A stretch of DNA of 32,180 nt from a virus. The stretch spans positions 1 to 32,180 of IMG/VR virus record IMGVR_UViG_3300038760_000042. The stretch is one strand, 5' to 3'. The notes under the pieces were generated by a model. It did not search any database. It worked only from the letters and a program-made list of their open reading frames with translations, and had not been told where the DNA came from. Both the position numbers and the translations under genes were made by a program. This document shows positions 7,276 to 15,737 of the stretch, piece by piece (within the stretch, counting starts at the first letter, position 1; every line of letters begins with the position of its first letter).

Positions 7276-9315
7276 TTAATTAAAGTTGTCAAAGTTGCTA
7301 ATCAGCGTTAACAAGCTCTTACCTGTTTTTAAATCACTCTCAATCTTTTCAATCCTATATTTTACATTACCAATTATAAATAAATCGTTAAGCTTATAGT
7401 TTAACAGTATTTTATATGGCAAGTAAGCGGTAAAACTTAATTTCCTTGTCCTTATATCATATAGTGATTCAATATAATCCTGATAATACTTATTAAATAA
7501 ACTATTGTAATTTGTTACCAATTCGTACTCGTCAATCTCTGCACCAAAGTTTAACGTATAATCACCGCCTTTAATTGAATTAGAAGGTCTTATGTAGGTT
7601 GGTACATCATTTAGAGCAAGTCCATCATCAAACCTTACATTCTCAGAAGCATCCTGTTTAATTGCGTAAAATAATAAAGGTGCGCCAAGTGTAGGTTCTT
7701 TTTTTTCATCAACAAACCAACCTGTCCCCATATCAGTTAAATCAGTATTAACGTCATCTGTAAGCCTTGTGAATAACATCTTCTCAAAAGGTACTTCCAA
7801 CTTGAACTTAGTACCATCATAAGGTAAAGTATCGTTACTATCAAACACTAAATTACCATATTCCTCGTTCACTATCTCACTCCTTTTCTTTGTTAAAAAA
7901 GTTTTTCCATCTTTAAAACCTAATGTAAGCTCACTATAAATAGCTGCCTTATCCACTTGATGAGATGAAGTATCAATATATTGCGTTATATCATACTCCC
8001 CTCCATCATTATAGAAGTCGGTTAATGTTTTAACCACTATAACACCTTCTTCGTTATAATAAGCAGTTAAGTTAAACAGCTTGAATATCCCTGTTAAAAA
8101 GTCTATAACCTTAATGTTAGGCATTTGAGTCCCAATATCTAATCTTAAATCAACATTAAAACCTCTAAGTTGATAAAAAGACACGAAATCTTGGGAATTT
8201 GTAGCAGCAAACGCTGTTGTAAAGTAGGCAACCGTTTCGGATTCAACCTTTAAAACTACATTGGTAGCACCATCAATTTCAGACTTAGCTAATAATAATG
8301 AATAATCACCTTTTAAACCATTAACTGCCTTTAATACTCTACCATCATCAGCATCCACCACAGACACGTTATATAAATCTGTATCAAATTCGGGGAATAC
8401 ATCGAACCTTATAGCTTTTACTGACGGTAATATCTCGTTAAGATTGTTTGGATTCCTTATCTCTTCACCACTATCTAATATAAAATCTCCTAATGTAACG
8501 GTTGTTACTGCTGATTCTAATAATTGATTAAGAGGACTCTTCTCTCTATGTAACCATATAAATAATTCACTGTAAGATTTATTACCAAAGTTAAAGAAAT
8601 CATCACTAAATTCTAATCCATATTTTAATTGTATCTTATCAATAATCCTTCTTACTTTAAGTGCAGGCTTTAAGCTCGTATATTTAATTCCGTAGTTCTT
8701 ATCATAGTTTAAATTACTCTTATACATATTAATCCTGTTAGAATCAAGTGTATCAATACCATCGTCAGAACTATAAAAATAATCTTTGTCTATACTAATT
8801 AAAGGATATATTAAATCTCCTGCCGTGTTTGGATTGAAGTTAGTTAACACTTGCCCATCTGCTAAATTATAACCATTAGTTAACCCTACCTTCACATCAC
8901 TTGGTGAATAAGGCATATCGTATTCTTCAAAGTTTAACTCATTTAATTTATCTTCTTTTAATATATCTTTTAACACGATAGTTTCGCCAAAAAAAATAGA
9001 CTTATAAGAAACGGGTTTGTTGTTCTTCATATTAACACCGTTTAACCTTAACTTTCCTTTCCTAAATGTTGCTCCGTTCAGTTTGATTTCCGCATCTACC
9101 TTGAACCGTGTGTCAAAACCGTTAGCAACATCTGTTCTATAAAAGTGATTAAACAGTTGATTATTAATTTTATTTGCAGGAAGCGTGAATTGCCTACTGA
9201 AATCTGTAAATACCTTCCCTATATCCTTAGCTTCTTGTATTGAAGATACTAATATTACAGAATCTTGGTCGGATATAACCGCCTTCTTGCCTTCTATATA
9301 TAAATCTAACTTCAT
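7276..9315 (-). CDS. Large tail-tip/baseplate-type protein
   Basis: 679 aa. The N-terminal region contains a FTDFSRQFTLPANKINNQLF segment (about residues 37-56) that I associate with a tail-structure family common in Bacteroidetes phages and prophages. The rest is a long mixed alpha/beta protein without enzyme motifs. Together with the adjoining 369-aa gene it probably forms the distal tail (hub or adaptor). In transcription order it comes before the tape measure gene, the opposite of the classical lambda or HK97 arrangement. It abuts the 369-aa gene with no gap. Confidence 0.6.
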   Translation of the reverse strand: MKLDLYIEGKKAVISDQDSVILVSSIQEAKDIGKVFTDFSRQFTLPANKINNQLFNHFYRTDVANGFDTRFKVDAEIKLNGATFRKGKLRLNGVNMKNNKPVSYKSIFFGETIVLKDILKEDKLNELNFEEYDMPYSPSDVKVGLTNGYNLADGQVLTNFNPNTAGDLIYPLISIDKDYFYSSDDGIDTLDSNRINMYKSNLNYDKNYGIKYTSLKPALKVRRIIDKIQLKYGLEFSDDFFNFGNKSYSELFIWLHREKSPLNQLLESAVTTVTLGDFILDSGEEIRNPNNLNEILPSVKAIRFDVFPEFDTDLYNVSVVDADDGRVLKAVNGLKGDYSLLLAKSEIDGATNVVLKVESETVAYFTTAFAATNSQDFVSFYQLRGFNVDLRLDIGTQMPNIKVIDFLTGIFKLFNLTAYYNEEGVIVVKTLTDFYNDGGEYDITQYIDTSSHQVDKAAIYSELTLGFKDGKTFLTKKRSEIVNEEYGNLVFDSNDTLPYDGTKFKLEVPFEKMLFTRLTDDVNTDLTDMGTGWFVDEKKEPTLGAPLLFYAIKQDASENVRFDDGLALNDVPTYIRPSNSIKGGDYTLNFGAEIDEYELVTNYNSLFNKYYQDYIESLYDIRTRKLSFTAYLPYKILLNYKLNDLFIIGNVKYRIEKIESDLKTGKSLLTLISNFDNFN

Positions 9316-10425
9316 TTATCTAACATTGTTTAATAATTCGTGCGCATAGTTGATATTGAATCTGTAATTGATTAACTTGTCATCTAATTTAGTCTTAAAG
9401 TTAAAACTACTGTTAGCAATTAATACGGGCATAACCCTCGTACCTTCTGTGATCCAAACTTGCTTACTCATTAATAATTCCTCAATAACTTCGTTGTATC
9501 TCTCGTCAACAAATCCTGTTGTTAATATTAAACTCTTTTGTGCAGTCTTATTCAAAATACTTGTTTGATGCTTGCAAGTGTTATAAGTTCCGTTATTAAT
9601 TATATTAGCATTGAACTTTTCCTCAGTTACTCTGATACTTGTTTGAGTAGCTTTAAAACACCAAAAGTCCTGCAACACTCCGTGCTTATTTACAAATGTT
9701 AATTTCTTTACATCGTATAAACATTCGCCAATATCTCTTACCTTAACTACTCTTATACTACCATCAATATCCTCAATGATAACTCTATCAACAGGCATAG
9801 TCGGGTAATCAGCTATAAAATTCTTAATACATTGATTATCTTCGAACATCCCGCCTTGTTCCTCTACATAATCGATATAAGATGTAATATCTAAACCCGT
9901 GTTACTAACATATTGAATTACCTCATCTGATTCACTTGTTGTCGATAATGCTTCAGAACTTACTTGGCTACCGTCATAAAGCATTGTAATATTCTTAGCT
10001 ACGTTCACATTAACAGGTAACACCAAAGCATTATCATCATATTTAATTATCAAGTCGTTTGTAATCATTAATCCATTCTCATTAATGTTGCCACCCTCTT
10101 CAAATGTATTATAACCGCCAACAGCACTATTAGAAACAATACTTCCAAAACTACCCTCAACCCCATTAATAGTGTTTTGTATCTGATAATCTACCCAAAC
10201 AACTTCTCCTTTATAGTTACCATCAAACTCAACATTAATAAAATCATCAATAAGCTCTGATATTTCAAAACTTATTTTATTAGATACCGCCGTACTATTT
10301 AATTGGTATGTTATATTGCCTCTGTCAGTTATCTTTGTTCCTGTGTATATGTATAAATTCAACCTACTACTTGTTAAATTTACCTCATCTACATTTATAA
10401 AAAAAGGACTTCTTGTATTAATCAT
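9316..10425 (-). CDS. Tail protein of Bacteroidetes 'RSPFFI' type
   Basis: 369 aa. It begins MINTRSPFFINV, a characteristic opening of a tail-protein family in Bacteroidetes phages, and is beta-rich throughout. It is adjacent on one side to the 679-aa tail protein and on the other, across 2 bp, to the gp10-like gene. It is likely a distal tail or baseplate component. The assignment rests on remembered family appearance and context. Confidence 0.55.
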   Translation of the reverse strand: MINTRSPFFINVDEVNLTSSRLNLYIYTGTKITDRGNITYQLNSTAVSNKISFEISELIDDFINVEFDGNYKGEVVWVDYQIQNTINGVEGSFGSIVSNSAVGGYNTFEEGGNINENGLMITNDLIIKYDDNALVLPVNVNVAKNITMLYDGSQVSSEALSTTSESDEVIQYVSNTGLDITSYIDYVEEQGGMFEDNQCIKNFIADYPTMPVDRVIIEDIDGSIRVVKVRDIGECLYDVKKLTFVNKHGVLQDFWCFKATQTSIRVTEEKFNANIINNGTYNTCKHQTSILNKTAQKSLILTTGFVDERYNEVIEELLMSKQVWITEGTRVMPVLIANSSFNFKTKLDDKLINYRFNINYAHELLNNVR

Positions 10426-10427
10426 AT

Positions 10428-10928
10428 TTATTCGTTTAAATTTTTATCTTCAATATCTTTTATTAATGCATCTAATATAACATCATCTAACTTTACCACC
10501 AACCTCTCATAAGGTTTTGTAAAAAAAAGAGAGGGTTTTATCCCATTCTGCCAAACTTTTCGACCAATTAAATAAGATAATGTTTTAACACCTCCTTTTT
10601 TAAATCGACCTTTAGAATCTCTTAATCTGATACCTCTCTTCTTTGCCCAATCCTTTACCCAACTCGTGTTAATAAATTTATTAGCTTTAAAACTGTATGG
10701 TGTTTGGTACTTTTTAAATACGCCGCTAACTCCCTCATCTTGAAACTTTCCATATTCGGGCATCTTAAATGTTATACCCGCACCATCATAAGTTGAGTCA
10801 ATTGTGTAATCTAAACCGTCATACAACTTGTTAGAAACATTCTTATCGTTCCGCGTAAGGTTTGACCTTGATTGTTTAACAACGTTCTTAGCTTCCTTCC
10901 GAAGAGCTTCTTCTAAGTTCTTTAACAT
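10428..10928 (-). CDS. HK97 gp10-like head-tail completion protein
   Basis: 166 aa. It has a basic helical N terminus, a central YGKFQDEGVSG segment (about residues 60-70), then GRFKKGG and a C-terminal helix, as in the gp10-like neck proteins of Bacteroidetes phages. It overlaps the upstream terminator-like gene by 7 bp. The protein is expected to act at the head-tail interface or in tail completion. Confidence 0.65.
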   Translation of the reverse strand: MLKNLEEALRKEAKNVVKQSRSNLTRNDKNVSNKLYDGLDYTIDSTYDGAGITFKMPEYGKFQDEGVSGVFKKYQTPYSFKANKFINTSWVKDWAKKRGIRLRDSKGRFKKGGVKTLSYLIGRKVWQNGIKPSLFFTKPYERLVVKLDDVILDALIKDIEDKNLNE

Positions 10929-11359
10929 ATCTCGTTAGCTACTTCAACATTAAACTGCACACTCCATCCCGCTAATAAATTATCAAACCTATCTTTAAAC
11001 GGTTCAATATTTGGTGTACCTCCTAATTGGAAGTCATAAGTGTTATCTTGAAATCTCTTTAATACGTTAGTTATTACAGGTAACAATGTATTCCATATGT
11101 ACATAGTATTATCATTGCCATAAATATTATCTATATTAGATTCTTTACTGATATCTACAATATCCATCACTAACAAATTAACACTATAAATCTGCGTTTC
11201 ATAATTGTGTATTACGTTATCAATCGATACGTGTGCTAATGGAAATATAGTTTGCTTATCTAAATCTAACTCAAATAAACTACCATAACTTACTTCATTT
11301 ATGAAAGGTGAACTATCAAGTTCTTCCTTTATTGTTTCAACCACCTTTAAAAAACTCAT
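10922..11359 (-). CDS. Tail terminator-like neck protein
   Basis: 145 aa, compact alpha/beta. It has an N-terminal helix, a strand with LAHVSIDNV, a YSVNLLVMDIVD strand and a final WSVQFNVEVAN strand, like the small terminator or neck proteins that cap siphophage tails. It lies between the frameshifted chaperone gene and the gp10-like gene. Overlap with its neighbour suggests coupled translation. Confidence 0.5.
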   Translation of the reverse strand: MSFLKVVETIKEELDSSPFINEVSYGSLFELDLDKQTIFPLAHVSIDNVIHNYETQIYSVNLLVMDIVDISKESNIDNIYGNDNTMYIWNTLLPVITNVLKRFQDNTYDFQLGGTPNIEPFKDRFDNLLAGWSVQFNVEVANEIC

Positions 11360-11360
11360 G

Positions 11361-12091
11361 CTATTTAATTTTTTCTTTTATCATTTGACTATCATACTTT
11401 GCTTTATCACTTAAATACGCTAAATGGTTTAGGCATTGATGTAAGGGTAATCTACCAACCTCTGCAAATCTAAGGACGTCTCCGTTAGAGAGCGCAACAA
11501 GTTCTTGATGACTATTCCATTTACTTGTGAATTGGCTTGAGCTACTAAGCCCATCTCCTTCTCCATCTCCTCCGCCAAATAATTCGGGATACATTTCAGT
11601 AATTCCTTGGTTAAATTGCAAAAAAAAACTAAGCAACTAAATGCAATCCCTAAAGGCATTTGTTTCATTTGCTCTGCTCTATCTAAATTTGTATACTCTT
11701 CAATCCTGTATTTGCCTAACACTTCCTGCTCAATTGGTCTATATATTACAGTCATTGCATTGTGCATCTGCTCCCAATCATTTATGAAGTAAGTTATATC
11801 TTTATTTTCCCCATAAGTAATATCATCAAAATTAGGGATTGCTCCGTACTTAACTCCATCCAATTCAAACTTAGTCAAGAAAGTGTTATGGTCTGCATCA
11901 AATATATCATTTAAGTGTGCTATAAGCATATCAAAATCCTTATCAGCAATTGCATAAAGACTATCTTTATTGAGTCCTAAGAAACATTCTAACATATCTT
12001 CATTAGTTGGATTCTCTACCCTCAAATAATTCTGATATTGACCCAACGTTAAGTCATTTAATGAAGTCGGTATTGATATTTTTACACTCAT
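11361..12091 (-). CDS. Tail assembly chaperone, -1 frameshift fusion product
   Basis: This is the predicted 243-aa product made when ribosomes slip back one base on the T9 run at 11620-11628. Residues 1-157 come from the zero frame and 86 residues from the -1 frame. The -1 extension has a Gly/Ser linker and then a segment with LSNGDVLRFAEVGRLPLHQC, which resembles a family of C-terminal tail-chaperone segments in Bacteroidetes phages. It is the functional analogue of lambda gpGT. The -1 frame has no plausible ATG of its own at its 5' end, which supports production by frameshifting. Confidence 0.65.
11429..12091 (-). CDS. Tail assembly chaperone, zero-frame product
   Basis: 220 aa from ATG 12091, beginning MSVKISIPTSLNDLTLGQYQ, a typical opening for Bacteroidetes phage tail-chaperone-like proteins. 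The zero frame stays open for 63 codons after the slip site, so about 190 bp is read in two frames. It is the first gene after late promoter (e), as expected for the gpG analogue that is needed in excess over the fusion form. Confidence 0.65.
   Translation of the reverse strand: MSVKISIPTSLNDLTLGQYQNYLRVENPTNEDMLECFLGLNKDSLYAIADKDFDMLIAHLNDIFDADHNTFLTKFELDGVKYGAIPNFDDITYGENKDITYFINDWEQMHNAMTVIYRPIEQEVLGKYRIEEYTNLDRAEQMKQMPLGIAFSCLVFFCNLTKELLKCIPNYLAEEMEKEMGLVAQANSQVNGIVIKNLLRSLTETSLDLQRLVDYPYINA
11618..11632 (-). promoter_or_regulatory. Programmed -1 frameshift site
   Basis: The minus strand reads TTA GTT TTT TTT TGC in the zero frame. It contains the slippery heptamer T-TTT-TTT, which allows tandem re-pairing one base back onto TTG CAA. 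Transcriptional slippage on the T9 run could give the same product. Confidence 0.65.
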
Positions 12092-12101
12092 ATATTTTAA
12101 T

Positions 12102-12132
12102 TTATAAACCTTAATTTGTCGTTATTGTTATT
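12102..12132 (-). promoter_or_regulatory. Predicted late promoter (e)
   Basis: Minus strand AATAAC, exactly 17 bp, then GTTTATAA at 12102-12109, ten bases before the chaperone ATG. Its upstream half overlaps the end of the large terminase gene. Confidence 0.65.
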
Positions 12133-13306
12133 AATAGTAAACAGCATACTTCCCTTTATTTGGATTCTCTAATACACTTACTAAGGCATATCTTGCAGCA
12201 TCAATACAATCATTATATTTGTCAATAGGTTTGTTTAGCTTTGTTCCATCTTTTGCTGTAGCCCAAGTGTACTTATTTAATTCAGCTATCAAGTTTAAAC
12301 TACTTGCCGTTACCCTAATCTTGTTTTGATTAATTAGATTAATTCCATACACAATACTGTCCTTCCCTTTTTTCACACCTGTTACGCTATGCCCTAATGA
12401 TTTTAATTCGGCAATACTTTTTGGTTCTGCACTATCACAATAAATCAAGTCTTTAATACCTAAGCTATCAATCTCTTGTGATATCTGCTTGTTAAGTATT
12501 CCTTTTTTGTAAAGCATTTCGTCAAAAATATACTCATCATTATATTTGTATAATCCAATAATAGTAGTAAAATCATTAGCAAACCCCCAATCCAAACCTA
12601 TTGAAATCAACCTTGCTTCATCTGGTAACTCATTAATAGGTGTCCAATCAGGGATGCATACACCTTCAAGTGAACCTATCTGACCGAGTCCGTACACTTT
12701 CCACCAATTTGCCCAATATGTAGATTTCTTTGCTTTATCCCTTGCTGATTCAATATCCGCAACAATTGTGTCGGGTAATGCTTCGTTATCAACGTAAGTC
12801 AATGTTAAGAACTCGCTATCTTCCTCCTCAAGCACCTCTGTATGCGCCCAAAATTCAGCAGTCGGGTTAAAATCAATCCATATCTCGCCACTTGTTCTAA
12901 TAGCTAATTGATTGTAAGATTCAAACGCTATATTGTTTGCTTCATTTATATATAAGATGTTACGTCTGGCACCTCTTAACTTATCTGGTTGATCAACACT
13001 AAAGAACTCTATAAAACTGCCATTTGAAAAGGTATATTTCATTGTGGATTTATTATACTGCACATCTCTAAACCTTTTCGTCATTATCATTATTTTAATA
13101 AAGTCTTTTAATGCTCCTCTCCTAAGATGCGGTACGCTTTCGGATACTACACTAATTTCAAGAAGTGGTGTTTTTATAGCTTTATCAATAAGGATAGGCA
13201 GTATACCAAACGTTTTACCCGCTGATGTTCCACCTTGAACAACTTTTTTTCTTGCAGTTAATCTGTATAATTTTCTTATTGCCGATGTTACTAAAAAACT
13301 ACTCAT
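12131..13306 (-). CDS. terL: Terminase large subunit
   Basis: 391 aa DNA-packaging motor with ATPase and nuclease domains. Walker A is QGGTSAGKT (residues 24-32) and Walker B is ILYINEA (117-123, Glu122). The RNase-H-like nuclease acidic triad is plausibly Asp239 (GLDWGFANDF), Asp291 (CDSAEP) and Asp369 (NDCIDAARYAL). Length and motif spacing suit a complete TerL. Its ATG overlaps the terminase small subunit gene by 8 bp. It docks on the portal, which in this genome lies about 12 kb away in transcription order. Confidence 0.95.
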   Translation of the reverse strand: MSSFLVTSAIRKLYRLTARKKVVQGGTSAGKTFGILPILIDKAIKTPLLEISVVSESVPHLRRGALKDFIKIMIMTKRFRDVQYNKSTMKYTFSNGSFIEFFSVDQPDKLRGARRNILYINEANNIAFESYNQLAIRTSGEIWIDFNPTAEFWAHTEVLEEEDSEFLTLTYVDNEALPDTIVADIESARDKAKKSTYWANWWKVYGLGQIGSLEGVCIPDWTPINELPDEARLISIGLDWGFANDFTTIIGLYKYNDEYIFDEMLYKKGILNKQISQEIDSLGIKDLIYCDSAEPKSIAELKSLGHSVTGVKKGKDSIVYGINLINQNKIRVTASSLNLIAELNKYTWATAKDGTKLNKPIDKYNDCIDAARYALVSVLENPNKGKYAVYY

Positions 13307-13577
13307 CTAAATTAAATAATGGTTGCTCAGTTATTGTTGTCTCTTGTCTTACATTTACCATTGGCTTACCATTGAAGTATTCAAAAAACATCTTAATAGC
13401 CCAAGATTCTCCGTCCTCCATTGATTCCTTTAGTTTAGCCAATGCAAGCGGCTCAAGTGGTGTCAACTTCTCTATTAAATTCTGTTCCTCTGCTTTACTT
13501 TTACGACCGCTTACTCCCTTAGCTCCTCTATTTAAGGAACGCCTGTCAATCGTTCCGTCTTTTTTTAATTTTGCCAT
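13299..13577 (-). CDS. terS: Terminase small subunit-like protein
   Basis: 92 aa. The basic N terminus (NRGAKGVSGRKSKAEE) is followed by LIEKLTPLEPLALAKLKESM and FFEYFNGKP, a layout seen in short TerS-like proteins that precede terminase large subunit genes in Bacteroidetes phages. It is directly upstream of and overlaps terL. It is expected to recognise the packaging start site and regulate TerL. It is the first gene behind late promoter (f). Confidence 0.7.
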   Translation of the reverse strand: MAKLKKDGTIDRRSLNRGAKGVSGRKSKAEEQNLIEKLTPLEPLALAKLKESMEDGESWAIKMFFEYFNGKPMVNVRQETTITEQPLFNLDE

Positions 13578-13615
13578 ATTACAAATTGTTTAAAATTATT
13601 ATCAATTACTTTATA

Positions 13616-13646
13616 TTATAAACAAAAAAGCCCCCATTAAGTTAAC
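13616..13646 (-). promoter_or_regulatory. Predicted late promoter (f)
   Basis: Minus strand GTTAAC (perfect), exactly 17 bp, then GTTTATAA at 13616-13623. It drives terS and terL. As at site (a), the spacer coincides with the terminator hairpin of the preceding unit. Confidence 0.7.
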
Positions 13647-13655
13647 AGGAGCTTT
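13624..13655 (-). terminator. Rho-independent terminator before the terminase genes
   Basis: Minus strand stem AAAGCTCC/GGGGGCTTT with one G-T pair, a 12-nt loop and a T6 run. It closes the sigma-factor block. Confidence 0.75.
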
Positions 13656-13681
13656 AAACAAACAATATAAAACAAAAAAAA

Positions 13682-13924
13682 CTAATCAATCATACTTTTC
13701 AACTTCTCTTCTGATTTGCAAACCTCACTTTTCAAAACTTCAATACTATATTCACAACCTTCTGCAAATTGTATTGCTCTTTTTAATCCGTGGATTGCTT
13801 CGTACTCCTCAAACATAAGAAACTCCTCTTCCAACTCTTCAATATATAATTTCTCCTCCTCCATAAACAATTCCAACGCTGCAATATACGAAACTTCAGA
13901 CCTAATATCAAACTGATTTACCAT
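13682..13924 (-). CDS. Small acidic helical protein
   Basis: 80 aa, Glu-rich (EEEKLYIEELEEEFLMFEEYE around residues 22-43), predicted mostly helical. It overlaps the end of the nuclease-like gene by 17 bp and is the last gene before the terminator, so it belongs to the sigma-factor transcription unit. No family is recognised. Confidence 0.55.
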   Translation of the reverse strand: MVNQFDIRSEVSYIAALELFMEEEKLYIEELEEEFLMFEEYEAIHGLKRAIQFAEGCEYSIEVLKSEVCKSEEKLKSMID

Positions 13925-14528
13925 ATTTAGTTGTTAACAATTCAACTGATTCTTTTATTAATTCGTGGGTATCTTTATCATAGTACAAATAGTAAGGAGT
14001 AACTCCTGTTTTTTGCTTATACTTTTCGTGCTTCTTTGCGTTCGATACCTTAGATTGTTGCAAACCTACATTGTATGGATTTTTAGACAAATACGTGTGC
14101 GGTTTAACCTGAATAGCCGTGTAATCATTAAACAGGTCAACTGAAAAACTAACATCCGTATCTTCATCTGTATAATCTAAATGCAAATCATATTTATCAG
14201 CTAAAAGTTTTTTAATATTATCCTCGGCTAAGGCGCCAAAAAAAGTATCCAACACAATTCGCTTATAAATATATTTTCTTACATCTTCAATATCAACTCC
14301 GAAATCCTCAACAATTCCTTCTAATATTTTATACAACTTAGCCTCTCCAAGACGCTCGTATATATATATCCCAAACCCCTCATAGTTTGGTTTTATAGCT
14401 GTTTTAAAATACTGCTTAACGTGCTCTGATACTCTACCTACACTACGAACAGTCAAACGCCTTCCTGCTGCTCTATTAATTAAATTAAACTTATGTTTGC
14501 TTAGTTGATGAATTGGTTTGATATCCAT
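13908..14528 (-). CDS. PD-(D/E)XK nuclease candidate, MjaI-like
   Basis: 206 aa. The centre holds SVDLFNDYTAIQVKPHTYL, in which Asp131 and Gln140-x-Lys142 fit the metal-binding and catalytic part of a PD-(D/E)XK nuclease with Gln in the (D/E) place. The IQVKPHTY block resembles the SIKPETY-type core of MjaI-family restriction endonucleases. Its start overlaps the upstream stop (TAATG). Because it lies with the sigma factor rather than the methyltransferases, it may serve host-DNA degradation or packaging rather than restriction. The assignment is tentative. Confidence 0.45.
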   Translation of the reverse strand: MDIKPIHQLSKHKFNLINRAAGRRLTVRSVGRVSEHVKQYFKTAIKPNYEGFGIYIYERLGEAKLYKILEGIVEDFGVDIEDVRKYIYKRIVLDTFFGALAEDNIKKLLADKYDLHLDYTDEDTDVSFSVDLFNDYTAIQVKPHTYLSKNPYNVGLQQSKVSNAKKHEKYKQKTGVTPYYLYYDKDTHELIKESVELLTTKYGKSV

Positions 14529-14980
14529 TAATAGTTTTTATATAGTTTAGTTAAGTCACCTATAACACTTTTAAAACAAGTTGAACAAGATGTTAATTGT
14601 TTATTTCTGTTGAAAACTCTATTGTATATAGCTAACATTTCTTTTTGCTGATTTGATGTAACTCTTGAAGTGTTTGAGTTAAAATAATCATGCAAGTAAA
14701 GATACTCATCATGCGTTATACATTCTGCTACTTTCTTCTTAAATAGATTATTCAACTTATCTTTACGCTCATCACATCCACAGTCAATATCTAATGCTTC
14801 CGATATAACCTCGACAGCTTTCTTTATTCCTGTTGCTTTAGTAATACCCTCCACAACATCTCCTAAGCCTTTTTTAGAGCTTTTAAGAGCTTTTAAACTT
14901 TCTTTAAGGTGTTTGTACTCCTTACTCCTTTTATCGCCCTTAAAGTCTCTTATTTGGCTTTCTAAATCTTTAATAGTCAT
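14528..14980 (-). CDS. Conserved Cys-motif phage protein
   Basis: 150 aa. It has a basic helical N terminus, KGLGDVVEGITKATGIKKAV (37-56), DCGCDERKDKL (66-76) with Cys67 and Cys69, and a C-terminal CSTC pair (Cys132, Cys135). The CxC plus CxxC set could bind zinc. I recall similar GLGD...CGCDERK proteins in Bacteroidetes phage genomes but know of no established function. It overlaps the sigma gene by 11 bp. Confidence 0.55.
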   Translation of the reverse strand: MTIKDLESQIRDFKGDKRSKEYKHLKESLKALKSSKKGLGDVVEGITKATGIKKAVEVISEALDIDCGCDERKDKLNNLFKKKVAECITHDEYLYLHDYFNSNTSRVTSNQQKEMLAIYNRVFNRNKQLTSCSTCFKSVIGDLTKLYKNY

Positions 14981-15494
14981 TTGTTATATTTTTATTAAAC
15001 CAATCCTTTAACTCTTCTTTTATAATTGCCTTAACTTTAGATACAGTTCCATGTAGTGATACGTGGCTTATATCGATCTGTTTAGCCATCGTACGAAAAC
15101 TCAGACCGCTATCTCTGTAAAGTCTAAACACTTCCGCATCATACCACTCAAGCCCATCCAAGACTTCCTCAATTTTTAAATGCAAATTATGTTGCTTATT
15201 GAGAAAAACTATACTATCTAAGTCTTGTTCAATTTCTGTTTCAGTTTCCGTATATCTGTTAAACTTAGATTCTTTGTTATAGTAATTAGCTACTTCACTT
15301 CGGATAGTAAGATACACATACCCATAGTTGATTTTATTGTTGACTATTATCTTGTCAAAAGTAGCATACTTGTGTAGCTTTACATATGTATTTTGTATAA
15401 TATCATCCGCATTGCTTAAAGTAGCACCTAAACTTAATGCGTGAGCAATCCACATTTTATTCTCTTTTGCCAAGATAGTTAAGAAGTCACTCAT
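14970..15494 (-). CDS. ECF-like RNA polymerase sigma factor
   Basis: 174 aa. The region-2-like part has ADDIIQNTYVKLHKY (about 29-43), the core-binding helix typical of sigma-70 family members. The region-4-like part (about 114-157) has LEWYDAEVFRLYRDSGLSFRTMAKQI plus a recognition-helix segment SHVSLHGTVSKVK. It has the two-domain size of ECF sigma factors. It lies between the early and late blocks, and six late units carry a common TAAC-N17-GTTTATA motif, so I infer it directs late transcription. Confidence 0.75.
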   Translation of the reverse strand: MSDFLTILAKENKMWIAHALSLGATLSNADDIIQNTYVKLHKYATFDKIIVNNKINYGYVYLTIRSEVANYYNKESKFNRYTETETEIEQDLDSIVFLNKQHNLHLKIEEVLDGLEWYDAEVFRLYRDSGLSFRTMAKQIDISHVSLHGTVSKVKAIIKEELKDWFNKNITNDY

Positions 15495-15516
15495 TCGGTT
15501 AATCTGTTTAGATGAT

Positions 15517-15542
15517 GCAATATACTATTTATTTTATAACAA
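15517..15542 (-). promoter_or_regulatory. Possible host-type promoter for the sigma gene
   Basis: Minus strand TTG, 15 bp, then TATATTGCATCATC. It resembles the TATATTTGCATCA core of the other early promoters, but one T is missing and the spacing is short. Confidence 0.3.
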
Positions 15543-15615
15543 GTAAAGATTTATTTGTTTTTTTTATTAAAAATATTCTATAATTTTTATCACTTAAAGA
15601 AATAACAAGTAGCCC

Positions 15616-15719
15616 TCTTATATATATATATGAAGCACCCCCTCTACAAGTACCGCCGTTCCTAAGAAAAGAGGTTACAAAAACGTGCCCAAAAAAAATT
15701 TGGGAAGAAATATGTAACC
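15616..15719. repeat. Boundary element, copy 1
   Basis: Plus-strand order: alternating TA run, TGAAGCACCCCCTCT, 27-bp spacer, then a 47-bp inverted repeat GGTTACA (15673-15679) to TGTAACC (15713-15719) with inner CCCAAA/TTTGGG. A second copy at 26281-26385 has the same order and the same 27-bp and 47-bp lengths. It begins 18 bp after the helicase stop. The gap 15495-15737 contains nothing else convincing apart from the sigma promoter region. Confidence 0.7.
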
Positions 15720-15737
15720 TTTTCAGTATACATATAC

